DNA of 64,000 nucleotides from Sebastes aleutianus (GCA_916700875.1 CAKAKS010000022.1:10903013-10967012), one strand, 5' to 3'; shown: positions 36,831 to 49,836, counted from the first letter of the stretch. Notes: generated from the sequence alone by a model not told the origin. Translations and numbers: made by a program.

Positions 36831-37132
36831 TAGGGCTGCCCCCTCTTAGTCGATTAGTCGACTAATTGGTTGTTTTGGTCTAATCTGACTAAGATCTCTT
36901 TAGTCAATTAGTCGTTTTTTATGCTTTTTTCATGCTGAATGACTTTTTTTCCAAGAAACTTATGAGCACATCTCTGGTAAACCAGATTTAAAGTGGTGCT
37001 TTTGTGTGATTCTTTGTGGAGAAACTCAGTTTTACAGATCTGTCGATTAAATCAACTAATCTATTAGTCAACAAAATCATATGTGAGTGAGTGTTAGTCA
37101 ACTAACAATTTCTTTAGTCGAGGACAGCCCTA
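36831..37132. mobile_element. hAT-like MITE with 8-bp target duplication
   Basis: Ends tagggctgcc and ggacagcccta, interior rich in AGTCGACTAA. The flanks taataaag (36823-36830) and gaataaag (37133-37140) match at 7 of 8 positions. Fragments of this family occur near 10990 and 19905. Confidence 0.85.
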
Positions 37133-39199
37133 GAATAAAGTAATTTCCTGACACTGTATCTAATATTTTTTATTATATTTTACTACATTTCCCTCATACT
37201 TCTGCACAGTGCATACTTAGGCAACCTACAATAAATCAAGTAAAGAAATTTGAATATATGTTTGACATCGGAATAGCTCTGCTTTAAGTAAATATAACCT
37301 GCATCTTAGACTTCCTTTGATGGTTTCTTTTATGTAGTATGCTGTAGTGTTACCACTATGTTGGATGCATCCTATTGTATAAAGGGGTCTACTGTAGCCT
37401 TGAAAAACAATCCAAGTATTCAAAAGTATGTGGACATATGTTTTTGGCCTTATTGTGTACTTGTGCAGCCTCTAGTGGCTTCAATCTGCACTGCACTGCA
37501 GCGTCACTCACTCTTCCTATAGACAGAAACCTTATGCTATACAATATTGGTATTTACATGCACATGCAGGTCTTAAATGACAGTTCTGAATAAGTATGTA
37601 GTATAAATATGCTTCATATGCACATTATTTAGGCTTTGAGGCTCCTCTATTTCCCATAACAGAAAGAAGACTGATGTATAATTTGGCTTGTGTTTCAAAC
37701 ATGGTGTACTTAAAAACACATGCATAAAACACAAAAGCATGTATTAACACTTTCTCTATCTCACATATGCATCCACACTCACACACAAGCGCAGCATGTG
37801 GGCGGCATCCCCAGCGCTGTGAAACATCTTGCATCCCACATGCTTATATAACTCCCTCTCCACCTCCTCCAGCTGATCACTCATCACTTTATCACTTTAT
37901 CCTCCGCTGGGAAGGAAAAACACCCCTCCTCTCCTCTCCTCTGCCTCTCATTGAAATCAGCCAGGCGGGCGCCCCTCTGCAATCCAGCATGATTTCGTTA
38001 CACTCGGAGCATCAAAGGGAGCGCGTCGCTCCGATGAGATCAGTTCTGCAGCAAATCCCGTCTCTACTGAAGATTTCATGTTGGTAAAAATTGAATCATA
38101 AACCTGCACTACTTGTGACAACATGGGAGCTCGAATGTCAAACCTGGTTATCATCCACCATCACTGATATTTACAGAAGGAGAGATTTCAATCAAGGGAG
38201 AGCTGCTGCAGCTTTTTATTACTGCAAATGTTAAACCACAAACTTCTACAGCAAGACGGAGAGCTGTTATGACAAGAAGCAAAATAGAGAATAAGCAATA
38301 AGGTTATGATATAACACGAACCTCCTTTCTGTTTGCATTCTTTGCATGAATTGCGCAGTAATGAGGAGAAATGCCTGATGGGGTTTCTGCACACACTCAG
38401 TGTGGCTTCTGCATCTTTCCCACAGAGGGAACTTTCACATCGACTTCAGATAAAAAATCCAAAGGATAAAGCTTGTGCGTCCGCTGATGTATGGGGCTGT
38501 AGTGCGATATATTGACCAGGAGAAACAGATTCACTCTGTCAGCCAAGGTGAGAGATAAGGACAGGAACCAACAAGCATTCAGCTTCACAAAGCCACAGCT
38601 GCGCCGCTGCTGTCCTTTATCGCAAAGAAAACCCATCATTTGAGATAAAAAAACTTGTTTTCCACGGCTTAAAGGTGGAGTTAATATCCGTCTACGAGGG
38701 AGATCTGGCACACAAATGTACTGAAAATAAGAGATAATGCGTCGAAACAAGAGGGATTACTCTGTTAGTATCAAGATTGCACACTTGATTGAAAAAAAGA
38801 AGTTGTTTCAAGCAACAAGCTGGTGAAATGTCTGTCACATGTGTCCGGTTAGCAGATAAACCTTGTTTTAAGAAGAATTAATCTGTTAAAGGATGAAGTT
38901 GGTGTATATTTTTCTTATTGTCAACAAATCCCATGAAAAGATCCAAACTAACTTCGTGTTAGTCCGTCTCTCAATACTTTCCCGCTTCGTCTGTGGCACT
39001 CAACCCCAAGCCTATTCCTTACTAATGAAGACGTGAATATTTAAAGTGATTTAGTATTTTACTTTCTGAAAGTCAGGGGACTTGAGAAAGAGGTACTAAA
39101 ATAAAGAATGGTCAAAATTGAAGCAGCAGAGGCATCCTAATATTTAGTCCGTGTTATGGATCAAACTCAAGAAATCCTGGTTTCCTACATTTCCCATAA

Positions 39200-39866
39200 T
39201 GCAACACAACAGCATATTTAATTAGTCCCTCCCTGCCCCATCGGGTCGCACGAAAAGGCGCGTGATAATGCACAAGGCAAAAGTGTGTAACAAGAACGCC
39301 ATTCTTGCTTTAGGTGGGTCATGTGTACGCCATATAGTCTGTGCTGACTGCAATGCGTCCGTGTAGATATGCTACAGGAGGTGAGGTGGATGGGTCCAAC
39401 AAACACAGGACTTTCAACCAGGAGACCGTGTTTTATTTTAGAAGTTACGATAGCGACACTTTACACGTTTTTTTAGTGACGTTTCTGATGTGTTTTCCGT
39501 ACTTGTGTTACGTTGTTTCCGTACATATTTTACTTAGTTTATGTACTTGTTTTAAGCCCAGCCATGACGTTTTTCCTAAACCTAAATAAGTGGTTTTGTT
39601 GTCTAACCCTAAGTGAGTGGTTTTGTTGCCCCCTGGTGGTACTCCACCGTCATACAAGCGTGCAATATTCACGCCTCATCCAGGCAAAACGTGACACTGA
39701 CACTGTCGTCTGGTGGACAGGCGGGTCTATTACACCCTTTGACATGATATTGGGTTGCCCTGCTTGGTAAATGCCCATGTCTTATAAACGGTTGTTTTCT
39801 CAGACTTTAGAAACAGAAGTATATTGTTATATTTTCAGGTGTAAAAATTTGGTGAAGTGCCCCTTT
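39200..39866. repeat. Dispersed repeat, copy 1 (partner 46140-47166)
   Basis: Shares several blocks in the same order with 46140-47166: aagaacgccattcttgcttt, aggtggatgggtccaacaaa, and a tail with aggcgggtctattacac. It ends at gtgcccctttaa, suggesting a TTAA-type DNA element. Class uncertain. Confidence 0.6.
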
Positions 39867-40216
39867 AAAAACAGGTCACAACTATATCGTTTTATTTTTT
39901 TTAAAAAGCCACTGTAGTTTATATTTAGCAATTGTTGGGGACTACTGTCAGCTGTGGATTAATACAGTATGTGGTGCACCAGGACGGTGTACAGTACTGT
40001 ATGTGGGATCGACTCAAAATAAACAACAATGGCCATTGGACAACAATGGAGGGTTTTTTTGACAAGAGGAAGAAGATTAATCAGGATTTGGATACGCAGA
40101 CATAATTTGGTCTTTTCATGGGAGAAAAATATCACCAGCCTTTTCCTTTTAAAATGAAAAAAAATTTCAGGACTGCAGGCAGAAGTAGAAAGAGAAAATA
40201 ATTATGTGCGACTTAC

Positions 40217-40369
40217 ATTGATGAGCTCGATCTCCCAGATCTTCTTGACCAGCTCCATGGAGGTGTAACCGTTGATGAGGAAGGACTTGGTGTAGTCGCC
40301 GAGCTCCAACGACTCCAGCCACTCTGCCACCGACGTGGGGTTGTTGCCATCGTAACCGACAGGTCGCAC
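40217..40369 (-). CDS. anks1b: anks1b exon: SAM2 domain N-terminal part
   Basis: A 153-nt, 51-codon exon in phase 0-0. It opens with VRPVGYDGNNPTSVAEWLES (inter-SAM linker, then helix 1), continues LELGDYTKSFLINGYTSMEL (helices 2-3), and ends VKKIWEIELIN. These are the first four helices of SAM2. The last helix and NLS come from the exon 25 kb away. SAM domains of AIDA-1 pack against each other and mediate protein interaction (family knowledge). The acceptor is ctgtctgttaccgaag, with only a modest pyrimidine tract. The donor is aat|gtaagt, a perfect consensus. Confidence 0.96.
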
Positions 40370-42787
40370 CTTCGGTAACAGACAGAAAAGTGATCTTTAA
40401 AGTTCGGCTTTTTTCCGCTGAATTTCCTCTATGTTCTCATAAATATAGGAGACACTGTGAGGAAATGTGGGATGTGTTTTTCTCCATATGGTACACTACC
40501 TTTGACCTGGAGCTTTGTAGCTTAGAACAGCTTGTACGCTCCTTTCAAATGCTAACTACATCACAGCCTACATACATATTTCTTATATAACATGACAGCT
40601 GTTTGAATTCTATTCCCACTGCATTTGATTGCTGCACTGCACTTTTTTCATTTCCTGTCTGCATTCTGCTGCTGCAGCCTAATTCCTACATGAGGATCAT
40701 CAAAGATTTATTTTATGTTAAAGACCTTCCCCCAGTTCGGCAGGGTACAGGAGGATGCAACCAATACTGAGCTCTAAAAGAGTGCATTTTGCATATTTGT
40801 AATTCTCATATATTTGCAGTGCAAACAAGTAACACAAGCTTAACTTTTGAGAAAGGGCAGAATAGGACGCCAACAGCAGGGATTTGATATACTTTGTGAG
40901 TGAAGCACATAATTCATAATTCATTCACTTTCAGTTTGGCAGTCAAAACAGCTTCAGAGAGTTTATGGTGCTTCAAACAAACATCCCACGTCCTCCACCT
41001 CAAGTCGAGCATGTGTTTGAGGCCGGGCAAAAGTTAAAAGTTACATTTTTTTACAGTGTTTTTAAGTTTAGAGGTTGGGATGAGAAGAGAAATGTGCTGA
41101 CTGGAGATCAAGGTTTTCTGGGTGTCTGTATGAAACCTTACTGCTTATCTCTGAGTCTCTCTTTTCTTTCTGTACTCTTCTTCAGACTCCCTTTCTCCTG
41201 CTCTGAATCCATTTCAACACCTTTGATCTTACTTTCTCGCTCTCTCTCACACACACAAAAGCATTTGACCTTCCTACAGTAACATACAACGGCAAACTTT
41301 CCTGTAAGTTTAAGTATTTGTTGTATCATTTGAACAGCTTTTGGTCCCCTTTTTAAGCAACTGTTGGCTGTTTTTGCTCTGTGACAAGTGTATCTATATG
41401 TTTTTATCTGTGTTTGAATTTAACAGATGCAGGATGATGTGGATTTAGACTCAGCAAAGAGTGAGCAGTTTTCTTGCATCATGTAATTTGATGTAGTTTG
41501 GATACAGTAGCTTTAGTGCATCTTTTCCTGAATCCCCCAACTCTTTGGCACAAGTATTCTCCAGAGCATGCAGAGAGAAACCTAACCACCCACAGAGAGC
41601 TATATAACACGGAAACACAGATTGAGAAGGACATTTTATACTAAACAAAACAGATTGGCTGCAGCTACAACTCACTTAGCACTCATTAGTACTATACTTT
41701 ACAATCTTAAATTGGAAATATGAACTTAAGCAGTTTAAAATTTGATGAATCTATGTAACTTGCATGAGACTGACATTACAATAAACACAGATTAGAAAGC
41801 TCAGGTTTAGTTAAAGGGGCAAGGTGTAAGATCTGGCTAGAATTTTGGTTTAAAACATTCAAAAAATGAACTAACATTATGAACATGCATGTGACGAAGT
41901 AACAGTTTTAACGTCTATGTATTGTGTTGCAGAGATATCTACTGAATAAGCATGCTAACCAGCTACCCTTGGCCCGTTCTGTCTTGTAATACCACTTGTT
42001 CCTCGAGAGGCGATAGTGAATCACTGTAGCGTCCAGTCTGTCCTCAGTCCAACATGAGAGGACAAAGAAAACGATACAGAAAACGTTACGAGACAGACCA
42101 TCAGTTAGCAGTTAGTTCGAATTCAGCCAGCGGTACACACTTAAGCACCGGGGGTCTGATCCCTGGGGACCGCCCCGACTCCCTGCCGGAGCAGTAAACT
42201 TTCTGTAGCTGCCGTTATACAGGTTAGACCCAGCGCTCCACCAGCCCGCTGCGACACTCGGCACTGAGGTTTGTTCTGGCTGAATTCGGTCCATCTACAG
42301 GAGCCACCGCACGCTCTCCTCAGAGCGGGGTGGTCTCCTGGCCGCGGGGAGGACGGGATGAGACGAAGGTGCGGGTTGTTTTTCTAGTTTCTGCCACTTT
42401 GGATTTGATCCAATATCTTTCTTTCAGCATCCGTTCATACACGGGCCATGCAGCCCCCAGTTAGTGGCACAGGAAACACAAAGATGGCTATTGTAAACTA
42501 CAGGCCGACGCCACATGTGAAGATTATAAGATTGCAGTGATATATTGACGGGCTTTCAGAGTTTCAGAAGTTTGGTTGACTTTTGCGTATTCTTTCCCTG
42601 CTGTTAGTTAGTAGTTGGCTTTTTTTTTTTTTATAACTAATGACTGCAAATTGAGATTGTATGGACACAGTAGTAGAGCTGAAATGCCGCCCCCTATTTG
42701 TTTGGAGCATGTGGCCAGATGTTACACAGTGCTTCTTTAATGTCTGAGATGTTCTTGTTGGGGTGTTTGATTCGCTGCAGTACTGAC
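40370..42787. other. anks1b intron, 2.4 kb
   Basis: The right 930 bp are a TTAA-flanked element (41811-42740). The rest, about 40370-41810, has no recognised gene or bounded repeat. Confidence 0.6.
41811..42740. mobile_element. piggyBac-like TTAA element, about 930 bp
   Basis: TTAA at both ends. The left end ttaaaggggcaaggtgtaag and the complement of the right end (ttaaagaagcactgtgtaac) match at 15 of 20 positions. The inner 42000-42400 part is unusually GC-rich for this intron. No transposase frame. Its edge is about 47 bp past the donor of the SAM1 exon. Confidence 0.75.
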
Positions 42788-42886
42788 CCTGGGCAGAAGC
42801 CGTATGGCCTGCAGGAGGCGCTGTCTGTGGGCCGAGTTGAGGATCCCAATCTCCAGCAGGTCCTGGTCTTCCACCACATTGCTGCC
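42788..42886 (-). CDS. anks1b: anks1b exon: SAM1 domain C-terminal part
   Basis: A 99-nt, 33-codon exon in phase 0-0 reading GSNVVEDQDLLEIGILNSAH and then RQRLLQAIRLLPR. It supplies helices 3-5 of SAM1, including the Asp-Leu-Leu-Glu-Ile-Gly-Ile-Leu turn typical of SAM folds. The acceptor is ttttactctgcag. The donor is agg|gtcagt. The upstream intron is 10.7 kb. The sequence is nearly the same as mammalian ANKS1B (VMEDQDLLEIGILNSGHRQR from memory), with only conservative changes. Confidence 0.96.
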
Positions 42887-44237
42887 CTGCAGAGTAAAAA
42901 GAAAACAACAGCTATGGTTAGGATTTATGCAGCATTTTTCCACCCAGAGCAAACAATGCAACAGTGTCTGCAAGAGTTAAGCACGGCTCCACATAGGATG
43001 ATTTTAATGGACAGTTCCTTGGCAAAAAATAGAAGCATTTGATGTTAATGTCCACACTAAAACAGCAGCAGTTAGCATTTTAAGGTCTTCATTATTTATT
43101 TTCGTTCAGTTCTCCTATACTGAAGGTTTGTGATATCAGCACAAATTGGCTTCTTTTCTACAAATCATGCATACTTTGTGTTTTTGCTGACCATTTTTGA
43201 ATGCACGCTGTACACTTTCAGATTTGTTTTTCCTGGCTGGGGCGATTGTTTTTTCCATTTATTGCCACACTGTATGAGAATCAAATCACAGCCTCTTAAA
43301 GCTCACTCGAGGTGTGTAATCCTCACAGCGAACATCAAGTATGCATTCAGATGGGGTTTTTTTTAAGTTCAATTATCATTACATGGTAATCCACTTTATA
43401 TGCAGATTGATTTGAAAAGTCTCGCCGCAATAATGTAACTGATTAAAATGCGTGATGAATTACACAACACATGCAAATTCCAACAGTGTGGTAATAGTTT
43501 TTATTTTTGTACAGAAATTAAATCAAACCAATGGCTCTATGGAATGCTGAAATGAGTATTTGTACATGTGTGTGGTATTAAATAAGATAAAACATGAAAA
43601 AACACTGGTATTGTAATATTGTTACATTATAGTAGAGGACTGTGTGATATTTGTATGATAGCAATAAAACCGTCCTAGCTTTTATTGCATATTGTTTGGC
43701 CAATTCAGTCCATGTGTCCTATCCAGAGGTTCTCCAAGTAAGGTATTTATTTAACACTTAACGGCCACAGGAGAAAATGCGTTAGTCAAATTTGAGGATT
43801 GTGAGTGAACTATGGATAAAAAGACAAAAAACAATGACACACTCTGGCTCCAAATGACGTCAAAAAATGAACCCAGATGAGATGTGTCGTCCATCTATAT
43901 ATACAGTCCATGCTTAAGACTCACACAGCAGGCTGTATGGGTATCATATACAGTCCCACCTTTAATTAATCCAATGGGAAACATTAAGAGACCTATCAGT
44001 CATCCCCCCTCCGGAGGGTCAGAGAGTCTTCATGCAGACAGATAATTAGAGGAAAGGTGTGACGCAGGGAGGGAAGAGCAGCATAGAGGAAAAAGGCCAG
44101 CTCAGCCAGAAATACCATCAGACATATAGATTCTGACAGAAGTGAAAAGTAAAGCAAGATAATCACCACGATGATGGTAAAGATATAGGAGGAGGAGAGG
44201 GAGTGTGTGACCAGCCTGGAGGCAAGCTCAGGACCAT

Positions 44238-44269
<32 letters not shown>
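44238..44269. repeat. (CA)n microsatellite
   Basis: Perfect CA run of about 32 bp. Confidence 0.95.
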
Positions 44270-44271
<2 letters not shown>

Positions 44272-46139
44272 TACATACACTCCCTGGCTAGATAGAAGGA
44301 TTACACCTGTCAGTCCTTCTACATCTCCTTCCTGTCAAACTAATAACGGTGATAAACATCCAAGAGACGAGAGAGAGAGGGGAGAAAAAGCAGGTAGATA
44401 GCAGATATCTGCTTTTTTCCTACTTTACTTCTGCCCAGAAGTCGACTCTCGCAAAAAGGACATTTTGCTCCGATGCTGTGACATTTTAATTCCGGGTAGG
44501 AGATAGCTGTCGTTTTAGTTTTCACTGCAGTATCCTGAAGAACATTTTTCCAGATAAATCTCTTTGCTTTTTGAACTCCAGATCTACTAAGATACTAGAT
44601 TATCACACGATTAATTACAGACATTTACATTCTAATTAGAGGGCTTTGAAACTAGTCTACAAACTGGTCAAGACCTGACAAGCATCACTGCTTTTATTTA
44701 GCGAGTGGAAACATTAAATAACTAACTGTAGTACCACCCCTTATTCTGAAGGCCAAAGGTCCATATTGAAAGTTTTAATGTTTCCATTAATGCATCTCTT
44801 TTCATCTCAGTTTATGAGCATGTGCTAAGATTGCTAAACCAAACACATGCTCTATTAATCCATGCTCTCATTGTATTGCCACATCAGTTGTTTTTGGGGG
44901 GCTTATTTTGGTAACTTATGTCCCCTGGCTTTACCTTGATTAATGAAAGTTTAAAATGTCAACACACTTTGGACAAAAAAAGCCCCTTAAAGTGAGTTAT
45001 ATTGCTGCAGGCTTATTAGTATAACTTTGTCTCCAGGGCTCCACCGGTCTGTCCCTGCACTGTGAGACCTGAGGCAGCAGCAGCAGCAGCAGCTGATTAG
45101 GGCTCATCCTGTTGGCTAAACTTATTCCTTCCACAGTCTCCTCGCCAACCTGTTCGCCCGGGCACTCTGTGAGAATCTAACAGTTCATAGATCAGCTCCC
45201 AGGCTGATTAATGGAGCCCAGAGAAAGGAGTTACCGTGCTACAACTTCGCAGCAGAGTAATGGCTCGCAGAGTCGGAGCAGAGTGGACTGTGGAGGGATT
45301 CAAAGGCTTGACTAATTGCTCCCTGTTGGGATCCTGATAGAAAGAGATAGAGTTCGCTAACATTGGTTCTTTTATATCTCCAAACCTATCCTGCCCTGTT
45401 TCCATCTCTGTCTTAACAGTATGTCTGCCCCATATCTGCCATTTCCAAGTGCACATGATGGATCAGGGGGTAAATAGCACATGGATACATCAATATTACT
45501 AAAATAAATATCCGTTTTCTAGGCTCAGCTTTTCCTCCTACAAGCCTACGTTGTTTGTGAAGTAAACACAGTTATTCTATCTTGCGTATGTATGATTAAT
45601 TCCCAAACACTTGGTATTCAGAACTGGTATTAACACTAACAATCTGTTTTGCCGGTGGCAAAAGGTGTTTAGCATCCGCAGTGTTGATAACAATTGCAGT
45701 GGCCTGTGGTTAGCTTGTGATACTTGGACCCCGGCACTTAAAAACAACGCCGCAGTGGGTCACAAACGCTCTGGAATTAAAATTCATGCACAGCGGCAGG
45801 GGGCTGAGGCAAGACTAAAGATGAAGCAAAAAATTGCTATTCAGTGATGGTAGCGAAGGCCATTATCTGCGCCAACAGGCTTAGTAGAGTACTACAAATC
45901 ATGCTGGGCCTACTGTAGCTCTTCTGCTCCTTTCATGCCTGTGTTCATCCCTCGCCTCTTCTCTATCATTTCTTTGCCATTCTTCTGTCATTTTTCTCAT
46001 TAATTTGTTTCTTCTCTCTTACTTACTATTCAAACCATCGCCTCTCCGTCCTTACTTGCACTTTTAGTCCAGAATTGAATTAATTTTGGTTTCTTTACAA
46101 GCTTGTTGGTGTTACATTTTATCTGTATTTCCACCCTAC

Positions 46140-47166
46140 TGTGCAAATCAAAAGTGTGCAAAAAGAACGCCGTTCTTGCTTTAGGCGTGTCATTTGTACG
46201 CCGTGTAGTCTTTACTGACTGCAATGTAAATGCAATAAATAGGCTACGCTCAGAGCTTGTGATGTAGAAAACAAGACTCGGTCAAAACCGAGTATATGGT
46301 TGGACAGTGTATATTCAGTCCATGAATCTGTGGCTAAATTATTACACAAATAGTCAGTGGTCATGTCTATAATGTTAAATCCAGCGCTATATGTCCACCA
46401 GGCTAGACGAGGACGCTATGAGACGCGCTGCTGCATTCAACTGGCCATTCAAGCGGTTACGTACCCCATCATTGAATGCACCTGATTGGTCCCTGGTTTT
46501 CTGATTGATGTTTCAAACAGGAAACAACGTGGCAACCTGCTCGTAAACTTTCCGTTATTCCATCTAAAACGATCCACCAAAATCTACTTCTGAATACATT
46601 TTAAGCGAGAAACAGGCGATGTTACAGCTGAATCTCATTTCATTTTAGAACTAGATCGCCTAGTTTGACAGCTTGGTCCAAGTTTCACGAGCCAGAAGCG
46701 TCGCGCATAAAAGGACTGTTCTCTGCCTTTTCATTTTGAAAGAGCAACGGCCAATGAGGAAACTCCAACACTCAGCTGACCAGTCGGGTAACTTCATCAC
46801 TCAGTCACTCACTCAATGACAGACTTTTGCAGTTTTTTTTGGCGGTCCAGTCAAAAAGGTGAGTGAGAAAGACCGCTTATGGCGGTCGGTAGGAGAGGTG
46901 GATGGGTCCAACAAACACCAGGAGACCTGTGTTTGAGACCCGTGTTTTGTACATAGTTCACATACTTATTTTAAGGCCAACCACAACGTTTTCCTAAACC
47001 TAACTAAGTAGTTTTGTTGCCTAAACCTAAGTGAGTGTTTTTGCTGGTACTGCACCTTCATATACGCGAGTAATATTCACGCCTCAGCGAGGCAAAACAT
47101 GACACTGATACTATCAATGGTGGATAGGCGGGTCTATTACACGCTCTGACGAGATACCGGGTTGTT
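46140..47166. repeat. Dispersed repeat, copy 2, interrupted
   Basis: Outer parts (46140-46260 and 46890-47166) correspond to 39200-39866. The 46260-46890 centre is extra sequence, probably a second repeat inserted here. No ORF of note. Confidence 0.6.
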
Positions 47167-47999
47167 ATTTCATATGGGAAGAACTTAAGTTTCTCTTGTT
47201 GGCAGTTTGATATTCATAAGGATTTCTCTTCCAGAATAATACATTTCTTTATAAGGAGGATTAGAGGTGCCATCTGTGAATGAAATATGGATATTGACAA
47301 TATTTCATTTCACATATTATTGTTTTTTTCTACCTCTGAGAAACTGTTGGGTCAAATTAATCTCACTAGCCTCTCGGCTGCTCTTATCAACTTTAGTTTC
47401 TTTAGTACACACTGCACGACATCAAGCTTTATCTCTTAATTTTCTAATATCTATCTAGCACTGTGCCCCCATTCATTTTTGTAATTCCTTGTATAAACCT
47501 AACCTCGCTCTACTTTCTATCTTTCTTTCGATTCATTGTGCTGCCTGAAACCAAATAAGAAAAACATCCTGATAAAGGAGCTTTTGCGAGAAATTCTTTC
47601 AGTATTTGTTTCTCCACAATCTGCAAAGCATCGGTTTCTGTGATGCTTACGAGAGTTTCTGTGGTATCTATCTCTAAAGTGAGCGATAACAAACCGTGCT
47701 GAATCTTATCATTTCCACTATCCTTCCCCTCTCTTCCTTTCACTTTTATATTCTGGTCGCATTTCTAAGTGCCTGCGCTGGCGTGCTATGTTAAGTCAGG
47801 AGTGTGTGTATGTTTGATGGTAATGTTGAGTGTTAACAGGGACAGTGTGACTGCAGTCAGAGGACTAAGCAAGGTGAATTGCCTCAGATCCATCGTTAAG
47901 TAGCTCCGGACACGCATGAACTTGAGACGCTGCTTTCAATCATCTGTTTCTGATTGGACGCATTAGGAGGAACACATTAATGCCAGACCTTGCGACGAA

Positions 48000-48690
48000 A
48001 ACAGTTTAATAATCAAAATCCGACTGATATAACAATTAGTCATCCCTTCACTGTTTTGGTTCAGTCTCACTGCTCTCATCAGCAGCATTGTTTCCAGACA
48101 CAGCAGGCTGCCATTTTCAGCAAAAAAAAGCTCTAATAAACCCACTCTATATTACCAGCCCAGCACCAAACAACAGATGAACAGAAAGAACAGGAAGTTG
48201 GCGACTACCTGGTGAACAAAGTGGAACATTTAGCAGCTAATAGAGCCAGATATTTCCCTTAAAGGAACAGTGTGAAACATTTCGGGGGGATCTATTGGTA
48301 GAAATTTAATATAATATAAATAAATAAATATGTTTTCTTTAGTGTATAATCACCTGAAACTAAGAATCGTTGTGTTTTTGTTACCTTAGAATGAGCCGTT
48401 TATATCTACGTCCTTCATGTTCTACGGTAACCCAGAACGGACAAACCAAACACTGGCTCTAGATAGGGACATTCACGTTTTTGCGTCAGCCACCGCCACT
48501 CCTACATGCATGGAAAAAGTTTAAGTTGGTTGCAATCTGCAACTTTACCCCTAGATATCGCCAGATCCTACACACTGCACCTTTAAGAGTTGGTGGAGAC
48601 CAAAACAGAGCTAATATAGAGTGAATATTGGGCTTACATTCACCATATGGCCTAAAACAGCAATCCAAATGAATGAAAAATAAAAAAATG
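48000..48690. repeat. Dispersed repeat P, copy 1, split by a MITE
   Basis: Shares agcaccaaa...tggtgaac...agtgg...catttagcagct and later gtgaatattgg blocks with copies at 48735-49330, 51385-51865 and 62160-62375. It is interrupted at 48259-48586 by a TTAA element. It ends short of the full unit. Confidence 0.65.
48259..48586. mobile_element. piggyBac-like TTAA MITE nested in repeat P
   Basis: TTAA at 48259-48262 and 48583-48586. The ends ttaaaggaacagtgtg and cacactgcacctttaa are inverted. It lies in opposite orientation to the copy at 26738. The host repeat continues cleanly on both sides. Confidence 0.85.
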
Positions 48691-48734
48691 TTTTATATAA
48701 ACATTGAGTCAAACTATGTAATATGAAAGGCCTC

Positions 48735-49330
48735 AATTGCAGTGATGAACCCACAGAGATGTATCACCCGACTGCATTTCCCCACAACTCTACAGAGCCT
48801 TTCAGCTCTTTAATCTCATTGGTTTGGTTTTATGGCCCAAAACTTTACTGTTCTCATCAGCAACAGACAGCTGTTCTCAGCAAATAGCTCTGATAAACCC
48901 ACTGTACACTATCTGCACAGCATCAAACACAAACAGGCAAAATTACTGACTAGCTGGTGAACACAGTGTAGCATTTAGCAGCTAAACAGTCAGATACTTT
49001 CTTCAGGCATCGGTAAAAAAAGCCAATCAGAAAAGGAGAGTGAATATTGGACTTATATTCATTCATTGGGCGTCGATAAACATGACTTCAAATGAATGAT
49101 AATGTTGATCTGTGTCTGCTGGATGTGTTAATACAAGTTCACCTTATCAACTTTTTAATAGTACTATGTTATTGATGTGTTTACAGCTTATCAACTTTTT
49201 AACAGCACTATGTTATTGATGTGTTTACAGCTTGTTGCGTTGCCCCAAGGTGGCCCAAAAAATAATCTATTAATGGAATAAAGTTAATTGTTTTTTTATT
49301 GAAAAATATCAGAAATGCTCCTTTAAGTCT
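48735..49330. repeat. Dispersed repeat P, copy 2
   Basis: Uninterrupted copy ending cagaaatgctcctttaa. Near 49150-49230 it contains a local direct duplication of about 53 bp (tatcaactttttaa...ctatgttattgatgtg twice). Confidence 0.7.
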
Positions 49331-49508
49331 GTGCTACAGCTGACTGGCCAGCAAACTGACATTAGCACACACTTTTCCCTGGTAGCCTGTTCCGGCAAGC
49401 CAAAGTGCAACACGAGGCACTTTCTTTGTATCTTACCGGCCATTAGCAAGAAAGCTGATGTGGGTTGTGGATCAAAGTATGTGGCTCTATTAGTGCTGTG
49501 ATGCATAT

Positions 49509-49836
49509 AAGAGCTGTGATGATTAATTATTAAATTAATCGCCAACTATTTTTATGATTGATAGAAGGGTTTGAGTAATTTTTAAAGACATTTTTTTTTA
49601 AAATTCTCTGATGCTATTCTTAGATGTGAATATTTTCTGGTTTCTTTACTCCTCTATGACAGTAATCTGAATATCTTTGAGTTGTGGACAAAACAAGACA
49701 TTTGAGGACGTCATTTAGAGCTTTTAGAAACACTTATCATAATTTTCTGACATTTTATAGACCGAACAATTAATTGATTAATCGAGAAAATAATCGGAAG
49801 ATTAATCGACAATGAAAATAATTAGTTTCATCCCTA
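49509..49836. mobile_element. hAT-like MITE with 8-bp target duplication
   Basis: Third full copy of the 6318 family, more diverged (aagagctg...catcccta). The flanks atgcatat (49501-49508) and atgcagat (49837-49844) match at 7 of 8 positions. Confidence 0.8.

Larger units (their letters stand above)
14884..40216. other. anks1b intron, 25.3 kb, splits SAM2
   Basis: The largest intron. It contains many MITEs, a 3'-truncated Tc1 transposase, microsatellites and dispersed repeats, listed separately. No host exon was recognised inside it. The long C/T-rich ORFs at 25991-26485 are compositional. Stretches with nothing I can name include about 16100-17500, 18900-19900, 20200-22500, 23700-26700, 27260-28600, 29100-30520, 31420-33650, 34800-35900 and 37450-39150. 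Confidence 0.7.

Noticed and set aside
45208..45456. Minus-strand 82-codon ORF near a gtaact donor-like site
   Set aside because: Does not resemble any ANKS1B exon and lacks a convincing acceptor in the right phase.
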